The notes under the pieces are model-generated. The model had not been told where the DNA came from, made no database searches, and was given only the letters and a program-made list of their open reading frames with translations. A stretch of 10,680 nt of DNA from assembly GCA_045105115.1 (NCBI GenBank), contig JBGCDE010000236.1, forward strand, positions 1 to 10,680, in the 5' to 3' direction. Source of the DNA: JAUIET01 sp045105115. GTDB taxonomy: Bacteria > Pseudomonadota > Gammaproteobacteria > Pseudomonadales > JAUIET01. Numbering within the stretch: the first letter of the stretch is position 1; each line of letters begins with the position of its first letter. Below are positions 1 through 5,233 of this stretch, in pieces. The position numbers were made by a program, and so were the translations under genes.

Positions 1-429
1 TGTCGAGCGGCTGGCATACCCTCGCGCGTTGGTTTCGCTGATGTACGAAACCATCTGTCAACGGCGAAGATGCGTGCGCAAATGGAATCGGATATTTTTT
101 ATTTTCACGGCTATTGCTCAAATTATCTAAACGGGAAATGGGTTAAGTCCACACCTGCTTTCAATCTGGGTTTGTGCGAAAAATTTAATCTCAAGCCGCT
201 GGAATTTGATGGTGTAAGCGACAGCCTCTATCACGAGTTTGACAATGACGGCAACCGGCACATGGAATACGTGAGTGAACGCGGCGAGTACCTGGATATT
301 CCCTACGATGAATTAATAGAGGTTTTCACAGAGCACTACCCTGAGAGCGTACTGGGCAGTGCGAACAAAACCCCTTTAAACAGCGCTGACTGGGACGCCG
401 ATATAGAAGCCGAGGCACGCCGACCTTAA
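1..429 (+). CDS. Transglutaminase-like superfamily protein, 5' end cut by the window
   Basis: The frame is open from base 1, so the gene begins upstream; 142 codons are visible and the ATG at 70 is internal. The first residues, C-R-A-A-G-I-P-S-R-V-G-F-A-D-V-R-N-H-L, match the segment just after the catalytic cysteine in transglutaminase-like (COG1305-type) proteins, so that cysteine should lie just outside the window. The catalytic-type histidine is the H of the H-G-Y motif at 106-108, followed by the strand N-G-K-W-V-K-S-T-P-A-F-N. At the place where many members have W-x-x-x-D-P-T, this protein has Thr instead of Asp, so the classical Cys-His-Asp triad may be altered. Related bacterial proteins are putative cysteine peptidases or amide-bond enzymes with poorly known substrates. 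The acidic C-terminal tail ends at TAA 427-429, which overlaps the stop codon of the convergent amidohydrolase. Family assignment is fairly secure; function is not. Confidence 0.85.
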   Translation, partial: CRAAGIPSRVGFADVRNHLSTAKMRAQMESDIFYFHGYCSNYLNGKWVKSTPAFNLGLCEKFNLKPLEFDGVSDSLYHEFDNDGNRHMEYVSERGEYLDIPYDELIEVFTEHYPESVLGSANKTPLNSADWDADIEAEARRP

Positions 430-1748
430 TTCCGCTGCAACAGATCAATCGCGGCCACTGTCATAGCCTCAACTGCCGCCTTGATTGATGACTCATGATC
501 AATCTGGAACAGCGGCGAGTGGTGGTCTGCCCATTCACCGGACTTCAGCTTGTCGGCTGGTGTGCCACCCACTTCGATGTACACACTCGGAATAGGCGGG
601 TCTATATTGACCAGGTCTGGAAAATCTTCAGCACCCATATCAGATTGATACCACTCCACAAATGCGCTGGCAGGCATGGCGGCTTTCATTGCCGTTCTGA
701 CTCTTTGCGCCAGTTCTGCGTTGTTTGTGGTGGTGGGTGCGCCATCCGGTGCAATGCCTACTATTGGCAACAGATCTTCAGGTATGCCAGCGGTTCTGGC
801 CGTTTGGGTTGCCACTCGCTCGATGCTTTTCAGTAATAAGGCTCGCGTGCGCTCTGTGTTGGCGCGAACCGTAATATCCAGTTGCGCGCTATCGGCAATC
901 ACATTAGGTGCCGTGCCGGCGCGAAATGCACCTACGGTTATTAATGCGGGTTCGATCGGCGACACCTCACGCGTGACGATAGATTGCAAAGCCACCACAA
1001 TTTGTGAGCCAATCAACACGGGGTCTTTGCCAAGGTGTGGCGAAGCACCGTGGGTAGCAACACCGCGCACTATAATGCGGATGGTGTCTGCGCTGGAGTA
1101 CATCAGACCGTCACTAAAAGCAATTTTGCCAGCCGGATATTTAGCGATCACGTGCATTGCAATTGAATAATCAGGTCGGCCTACGCGCTGGTACAGATTA
1201 TCTCTTACCATTGCCAGGGCACCGCCTAAGGATTCTTCTGCAGGTTGACCTAACAATTGCAGAGTGCCGCGCCACTGATCTTTCATAGCCACCATTTGCC
1301 GCGCAACACCAATCAGGGAAGTTACGTGCATATCATGCCCACAAGCATGCATAACCGGCATTTCGATGTCTTCAAGATTAACCTGCTTAACAGTTGAGGC
1401 GTAAGGCAGGCCGGTTTTTTCAAGCACAGGCAGAGCGTCCATATCTGCCCTAATCATTAAGGTTGGGCCTTTGCCGTTTTTTAGCGTGGCAACCAGGCCA
1501 GTCTTGCCAATTTTTCGTGTTAGCTTGTAACCCAGTGTTTTCAGTTCTTTTGCCAGACGGTCAGAGGTCTCAAACTCTTGCATCGACAATTCCGGGTTGG
1601 CGTGAAAGTGTTTGTAGAGATTGTCGAGGTAGTCGTAATCAGCGGCTACGGCTAGATTGAGCGCTGATGAATTCTCGCTTTCAGCTGCAGCTGGCAGCGC
1701 AGCTATAAGACATGCGCCGGCAAAAAGAAGTGCGTGTTTCCAAATCAT
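426..1748 (-). CDS. Exported M20D-family metal-dependent amidohydrolase (hippurate / N-acyl-amino-acid hydrolase type)
   Basis: This 440-residue protein is predicted to hydrolyse an amide bond of an N-acyl amino acid or similar conjugate, releasing the acid and the amino acid. Residues 1 to about 23 form a Sec signal peptide (positive start, hydrophobic core, A-A-A before E-S), so it should act in the periplasm or outside. Metal ligands of the M20D family are visible: Cys136 and His138 in H-A-C-G-H-D-M-H, the Glu pair 171-172 in Q-P-A-E-E, His199 in A-M-H-V, and a C-terminal His of D-H-H-S-P-L-F near residue 410. The first conserved stretch, R-A-D-M-D-A-L-P, is at 100-107. Length is normal for the family once the signal peptide is added. 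The start ATG is supported by CTGGAG six bases upstream (1755-1760 on the opposite strand). It is the last gene of the leftward cluster, 76 bases after the DDN-like gene. The family is clear; the substrate cannot be read from sequence. Confidence 0.93.
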   Translation of the reverse strand: MIWKHALLFAGACLIAALPAAAESENSSALNLAVAADYDYLDNLYKHFHANPELSMQEFETSDRLAKELKTLGYKLTRKIGKTGLVATLKNGKGPTLMIRADMDALPVLEKTGLPYASTVKQVNLEDIEMPVMHACGHDMHVTSLIGVARQMVAMKDQWRGTLQLLGQPAEESLGGALAMVRDNLYQRVGRPDYSIAMHVIAKYPAGKIAFSDGLMYSSADTIRIIVRGVATHGASPHLGKDPVLIGSQIVVALQSIVTREVSPIEPALITVGAFRAGTAPNVIADSAQLDITVRANTERTRALLLKSIERVATQTARTAGIPEDLLPIVGIAPDGAPTTTNNAELAQRVRTAMKAAMPASAFVEWYQSDMGAEDFPDLVNIDPPIPSVYIEVGGTPADKLKSGEWADHHSPLFQIDHESSIKAAVEAMTVAAIDLLQRN

Positions 1749-1824
1749 GGTCTGCTCCAGATAGTGGATGGCTAATCGCTAATGCGCTCCATCTTAATAC
1801 AGATCAACGATTACGTCAGAAGGG

Positions 1825-2277
1825 CTAGGCTACAGGAGTGGCGATCATAACAATCGCGTGTTCAACAGCCACGGCCATTGTTGCTTCGTCCACCAAGCCG
1901 TCTGCCTTAAGCTTCACGTCGTGATAGGCCATATCCTGCGGAAATTGCTTGAAGTAATAGTCAAGCCATTCGCGTACTTTCTCAGCATCATGTTCGATTA
2001 CCGTAGTGGTGCAGTCAATACGACTACCTTGTACCAGCAAGCTCGCTTTGGCGCCCTCTCTCAGGTTGCGCCACCATGCAGTATCATCTGATGAAAAACT
2101 GACTATCGTCTCTTCATAGCGAAGATAACGCACAGGCGTTGAGTACTGCTTACCACTTTTTCGTCCCCAGAACGTCACTACCATCAAACTCTTGCTGGCC
2201 AAAAAATGCAGCGGCGAGCGCAATAGCAGTGCCACGATCGGGTTTACGATAACAAACATGAATTCCGGCACTTTCAC
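1825..2277 (-). CDS. DDN-like nitroreductase / deazaflavin-dependent oxidoreductase family protein
   Basis: This 150-residue protein carries the signature of the DUF385/DDN family with a split-barrel flavin-binding fold: V-V-T-F-W-G-R-K-S-G-K-Q-Y-S-T-P-V-R-Y-L near residues 33-52, then F-S-S-D-D-T-A-W-W-R-N-L about 20 residues on. Characterised actinobacterial relatives use the deazaflavin F420 to reduce quinones or nitro compounds. In a gammaproteobacterium the cofactor is uncertain and could be another flavin. The hydrophobic segment F-M-F-V-I-V-N-P-I-V-A-L-L-L near the N terminus is common in the family and may associate with the membrane. The start is GTG at 2275-2277, with AGGAG nine bases upstream; an in-frame ATG six codons later is the alternative. 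It lies 36 bases after pth2 and so probably shares its transcript. Confidence 0.75.
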   Translation of the reverse strand: MKVPEFMFVIVNPIVALLLRSPLHFLASKSLMVVTFWGRKSGKQYSTPVRYLRYEETIVSFSSDDTAWWRNLREGAKASLLVQGSRIDCTTTVIEHDAEKVREWLDYYFKQFPQDMAYHDVKLKADGLVDEATMAVAVEHAIVMIATPVA

Positions 2278-2286
2278 ATTAATGAT

Positions 2287-2291
2287 CTCCT
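2287..2291 (-). promoter_or_regulatory. Shine-Dalgarno AGGAG deciding a GTG start
   Basis: On the minus strand AGGAG lies nine bases before GTG 2277-2275. The next in-frame ATG is 18 bases further inside the gene and has no comparable site, so GTG is the better start for the DDN-like protein. Confidence 0.6.
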
Positions 2292-2313
2292 ACAGTGTTT
2301 GCATAATGGTGAG

Positions 2314-2655
2314 TTATCGCAATAGCGCTAACTCACCACTTATTTCATCAATTGCATCTGGCTTCGCCGGGCCAATACCCACGCAAGTGATGGTACCGGC
2401 TTCGACAACGGTTTTACCGGCATCGCGAATAAGCTGGCTAGGCAATTCGGCACTTCGCGCTTGCTCAAAATACGCTAATAACGCCTGTTCGTTGTCTACA
2501 GCCAAAACAACTTTTGGCATGCCCACACCAAACCACTCTTTCTGCGCGTCGACATCGGTTGACAATAAACTCGCAACGGATGCATGCGCGACCTGCGCGG
2601 CCAATTTTCCAGGTGGCAGATTCAGCGCCTCATTCACCAAAATCACTTGCTTCAT
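2314..2655 (-). CDS. pth2: Peptidyl-tRNA hydrolase of the Pth2 (archaeal/eukaryotic) family
   Basis: Pth2 enzymes cleave the ester bond of peptidyl-tRNA dropped from ribosomes, freeing the tRNA in the cytoplasm. The 113-residue protein covers the whole Pth2 domain without the N-terminal extension of eukaryotic forms. Landmarks in order are the first strand K-Q-V-I-L-V, the loop P-P-G-K-L-A-A-Q-V-A-H-A (residues 14-25, with Lys17 and His24), the strand P-K-V-V-L-A-V (47-53), L-P-S-Q-L-I-R-D-A-G-K-T (71-82) and T-C-V-G-I-G-P-A (90-97). All are where the family has its active-site and core residues. Most bacteria rely on the unrelated Pth1, so a Pth2 here is probably an additional or specialised enzyme. 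It lies between the SDR gene (74 bases upstream in reading direction) and the DDN-like gene (36 bases downstream). No strong ribosome-binding site is visible before its ATG. Confidence 0.88.
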   Translation of the reverse strand: MKQVILVNEALNLPPGKLAAQVAHASVASLLSTDVDAQKEWFGVGMPKVVLAVDNEQALLAYFEQARSAELPSQLIRDAGKTVVEAGTITCVGIGPAKPDAIDEISGELALLR

Positions 2656-2729
2656 TTTATCGCCGCGCTATTAGGTCAAGTCAGTAGCAACCATTCTTTA
2701 CAGTTTGCACAGCATTGCAAGGTTTATCC

Positions 2730-3437
2730 TTACCAGGCTAACTCCGTTCCATCCCATGACCAAAACCGACCGCTTAATCCAGGGTGCAATCCATCTATTA
2801 CAGCCATCAAATACTGTGCGCTCAGCTCTGGACTGAATAGCTTTTCAGCAGGCACGTTTTTTTGGAAAGGCGACGATAAGGGCGTGTCGGTTGTACCAGG
2901 GTGCAGCGCAGCAACCGTGCATCTTGGCAGACTGCGTTGCCACTCTACACTCAGCGTTCGCAACGCCATGTTTAAAGACGCTTTCGAGATTCGGTAGCTG
3001 TACCAGCCGCCCAACTGATTCTCTTCGATAGAGCCGACCCGCGCTGAAATACTGGCAAACACGGAGCGCTTACTGGCCTTCAATAAAGGAGCGGCGTATT
3101 TTGCTGCCAACAGAGTCGGTTGCACATTAGAACTTATACAGTGGTTCAAGGTATCTGGCTGAAATTGCTTAATCGTCTTCTCAGGCTTTCGAGCATTATC
3201 ATGCAGAAACCCGCTGGCAATCAGCAGCATATCAAGGGCCGGAAGTTGCTCAAACAGTGATTTTACAGAGGCCTCATCGCTGGCGTTCAGTGCGTGCCAA
3301 CTCAGCTTTTCGTGAGTTAGTGAGGGTGCGCTTGTGAAGTGAGTTGCGATTACTTCGACTACGTCACTGCGCGCCACTAAATGCTCTACCAATGCGCTGC
3401 CTATGCCGCCGCTGCCGCCAATAACTAGTGCTTTCAT
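2730..3437 (-). CDS. Short-chain dehydrogenase/reductase (SDR), C-factor/sniffer-like subgroup
   Basis: This is a classical-length SDR of 235 residues, expected to be a cytoplasmic NAD(P)-dependent oxidoreductase. The dinucleotide-binding glycine motif G-G-S-G-G-I-G is at residues 7-13 right after the first strand. The Asn-containing strand L-L-I-A-S-G-F-L-H corresponds to the usual N-N-A-G region but is divergent. The active site shows S-I-S-A-R-V-G-S (129-136) and Y-S-Y-R-I-S-K (146-152), giving the Tyr148-x-x-x-Lys152 pair. The sequence G-W-Y-S-Y-R-I-S-K-A-S-L-N-M and the following H-P-G-T-T-D-T-P-L-S-S-P-F fit the CsgA/C-factor and sniffer carbonyl-reductase subgroup. The substrate is unknown. 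It is the first gene of the leftward cluster and is transcribed away from the ECF sigma gene. The ATG has only a weak ribosome-binding site. Confidence 0.9.
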   Translation of the reverse strand: MKALVIGGSGGIGSALVEHLVARSDVVEVIATHFTSAPSLTHEKLSWHALNASDEASVKSLFEQLPALDMLLIASGFLHDNARKPEKTIKQFQPDTLNHCISSNVQPTLLAAKYAAPLLKASKRSVFASISARVGSIEENQLGGWYSYRISKASLNMALRTLSVEWQRSLPRCTVAALHPGTTDTPLSSPFQKNVPAEKLFSPELSAQYLMAVIDGLHPGLSGRFWSWDGTELAW

Positions 3438-3641
3438 GTCTTTTGTTACGGAACAGAGCCCGCAAAGGTTTATTAGCTTGGAGAATAAATGTGAGCTAGA
3501 CGCTTGTAATTGATGATATTTCTGTCCATTGCGAAATTTCTTGCTAGTGCAGCGATTGATTTCCGCTATAGCAGGACTCCAACAGGCGACAAACGTTTAA
3601 CTAGCAGAGTACGATAGTCCAGTCAGTGAACTGGCCTGATT
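3438..3641. promoter_or_regulatory. Divergent intergenic region between the SDR and ECF sigma genes
   Basis: This 204-base spacer must hold the promoters of both the leftward cluster and the sigma-FecR-receptor cluster. It is visibly richer in A and T than the genes around it. Candidate elements toward the sigma gene are G-A-A-A-T-T near 3533-3538, TTGCTA at 3541-3546 and CTATAG at 3566-3571, but no pair has both good boxes and 16-18 base spacing, so no promoter is fixed. The 11-mer GCGATTGATTT at 3552-3562 recurs upstream of the protease gene (7611-7621). No small gene with a credible start and ribosome-binding site is seen here. Confidence 0.5.
3619..3634 (+). repeat. Short inverted repeat just before the ECF sigma start codon
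   Basis: CCAGT (3619-3623) and ACTGG (3630-3634) form a perfect five-base stem with a six-base loop, ending seven bases before ATG 3642. It occupies the place where a Shine-Dalgarno sequence would be expected, and none is seen. It could be a weak translational hairpin or an operator half-site pair, but an inverted repeat this short is also common by chance. Confidence 0.35.
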
Positions 3642-4247
3642 ATGACGATACGATTTGAAGACAAACGGCTGGCTGACCGCGTGGTACGCGGAGAGCGCAA
3701 CGCGGCGGAGGTATTTTTTGATACCTATTACCCGCGCGTGTACCGGTTTTGCGTGGTACGCATACGTGATGAAGCGGCCAGTGAAGACATCGCCCAGGAA
3801 ACCATGCTGGCTGCACTGAAAGGTTTGCATACTTACCGGGGAGAGGCAGCGCTGTTCAGTTGGTTGTGCATGTTATGCCGGCATGAAATCAGCGCTTGGC
3901 TGGAAAAACATCGCAAGCATAACCATCAGCACATCGTGCTTGAAGACACAGAAGAATTGCAGCGCGCATTGGAAAGCTTGAGCAGTACCACAGATGAACA
4001 ATCGCGGTTTGAGTTAAACCGATTGATCCACCTAGTGTTGGATCACTTACCGGAAGAACACAGCAAAATGTTGGAGTTGAAGTACATACAGGGTTGCTCG
4101 GTCAACGAGATAGCACAGCAGATGAATACAGGGCAAACCGCGGTGCAGTCCATGTTAGCCAGAGCACGGCGCGGTTTTCAGTCCGTTTTCCACGATCTGT
4201 CAGCGGAGATTACAGCGGTGGCCAATGGCACAGGGAATACACCATGA
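3642..4247 (+). CDS. ECF-family RNA polymerase sigma-70 factor
   Basis: This 201-residue protein has the two-domain plan of extracytoplasmic-function sigma factors. Region 2 covers roughly residues 20-92, with F-F-D-T-Y-Y-P-R-V-Y-R-F, then S-E-D-I-A-Q-E-T-M-L-A-A-L (47-59), and the promoter-opening stretch T-Y-R-G-E-A-A-L-F-S-W-L. Region 4 covers about 130-185, with L-D-H-L-P-E-E-H-S-K-M-L-E-L-K-Y, C-S-V-N-E-I-A-Q-Q-M and the recognition helix A-V-Q-S-M-L-A-R-A-R-R. A non-conserved linker of about 40 residues separates them. It should direct RNA polymerase to a small set of promoters, probably including this cluster's own. An in-frame TGA at 3627-3629 lies five codons before ATG 3642, so the start cannot be far upstream. 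Its stop overlaps the fecR start (ATGA, 4244-4247), which suggests translational coupling of sigma factor and anti-sigma. It is longer at the C terminus than minimal ECF factors. Confidence 0.93.
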   Translation: MTIRFEDKRLADRVVRGERNAAEVFFDTYYPRVYRFCVVRIRDEAASEDIAQETMLAALKGLHTYRGEAALFSWLCMLCRHEISAWLEKHRKHNHQHIVLEDTEELQRALESLSSTTDEQSRFELNRLIHLVLDHLPEEHSKMLELKYIQGCSVNEIAQQMNTGQTAVQSMLARARRGFQSVFHDLSAEITAVANGTGNTP

Positions 4248-5233
4248 AAGACTTTGAAGACGACGATGCCATGCAGGAATTATTCGACCAGGCCGAGCCA
4301 CGGTTGCAGCCATCCAGCGAGCGTATGAAAGCAGCGAAAGCGGATTTCATGGGAGCGTTCGACGATCAGCAGCAAGTAGTGCCAGATAAGAATACATTTT
4401 GGCGCAACAGTGGCATGGCGGCGGCAGTCTTATTATCGGTGCTTGCTTCATGGTTTGCCTTGCAATCGGATGAAGTTGAGAATGAAGTAGCCACAACCCT
4501 GGTCACGATAGAGTCGATTGAAGGCGAGGTAAACGTGAACGGAAATCGGCTGCAGGCTACAGCGAGTGGACAACTAATCGAATATGGCAGCAACATAGAT
4601 ACGGGTAGCCGCGGATTTATAAGAATTCAGCTTGCTAACAAGGCCTCTCTTCGTATTGATAGTAATTCGCGCATCACTCTTCACGATCAGCAGTTGGATT
4701 TGCATACAGGCCGTGTGTATTTCGACGCCCCTGGTGTTAATGACAGTATTACGGTGCACGCGGGTGATATCTCAGTGCGTGATATAGGCACTCAATTTGA
4801 AGTGCAGCGTGAGAGTGACAGCGTAACTGTAGGTGTGCGTGAAGGTGAAGTGTTGGTCAGCGGCGCTAATCGAACTGTATCAGCCAAAGCCGACGCAGAG
4901 CGTGCCCCCATTGTTGAAATCAATCAAGGAGTGGTGGGCGAAGCAAACCATGTATCACCACGTGACGAGCGCTGGAACTGGATTCACAAAGCGCCGGTAG
5001 ATATGGCCCTTGAGACTGTGCATGGCTTTGCCCAGATAGCTGCGCGTGAAACCGGGCTCAGTCTTGAATACGCCAGCGATGCCGTGCGTCAAGCCAGCCA
5101 AAGCACGCGCTTGTCTGGTAAAATTCTGATTGATGACACGCTTGAACAACGCATTCAGGAAATCTTGCTGGCGGCAAGTTTCCAACGACTTGAAAGTAGC
5201 CAGCATACCCTGCGAATTGATTTTATCCGCTAG
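4244..5233 (+). CDS. FecR-family anti-sigma / signal-transducing membrane protein with STN-like tail
   Basis: The start is ATG 4244, overlapping the sigma stop by ATGA, with AGGGA seven bases upstream. An open frame continues back to 4094, but that part lies inside the sigma gene. The 329-residue protein begins with a short cytoplasmic anti-sigma segment (1 to about 55, very acidic at D-F-E-D-D-D, then A-E-P-R-L-Q-P-S-S-E-R). One membrane helix follows (about 57-73). The periplasmic FecR domain (about 82-206) shows I-E-G-E-V, D-T-G-S-R-G, the hallmark D-I-G-T-Q-F-E-V (180-187) and V-R-E-G-E-V (198-203). Residues about 244-328 form an STN-like module that begins R-W-N-W-I-H-K-A-P-V-D and ends T-L-R-I-D-F. 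In FecIRA-type systems this protein receives the signal from the receptor and restrains or activates the sigma factor. Its 3' end overlaps the likely receptor start by 17 bases. Confidence 0.92.
   Translation: MKDFEDDDAMQELFDQAEPRLQPSSERMKAAKADFMGAFDDQQQVVPDKNTFWRNSGMAAAVLLSVLASWFALQSDEVENEVATTLVTIESIEGEVNVNGNRLQATASGQLIEYGSNIDTGSRGFIRIQLANKASLRIDSNSRITLHDQQLDLHTGRVYFDAPGVNDSITVHAGDISVRDIGTQFEVQRESDSVTVGVREGEVLVSGANRTVSAKADAERAPIVEINQGVVGEANHVSPRDERWNWIHKAPVDMALETVHGFAQIAARETGLSLEYASDAVRQASQSTRLSGKILIDDTLEQRIQEILLAASFQRLESSQHTLRIDFIR

Noticed and set aside
676..1170. A 164-codon plus-strand open frame inside the amidohydrolase gene
   Set aside because: It lies wholly antisense to a well-supported M20D gene, has no recognisable domain and is best explained as a codon-pattern shadow.
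2192..2674. A 160-codon plus-strand open frame across the DDN-like and Pth2 genes
   Set aside because: It is antisense to two recognisable families, spans their gap and shows no domain or ribosome-binding site.
4094..4243. Extended FecR start at ATG 4094
   Set aside because: The extra 50 residues lie inside sigma region 4 codons and resemble nothing, whereas ATG 4244 has AGGGA upstream and the typical ATGA overlap.
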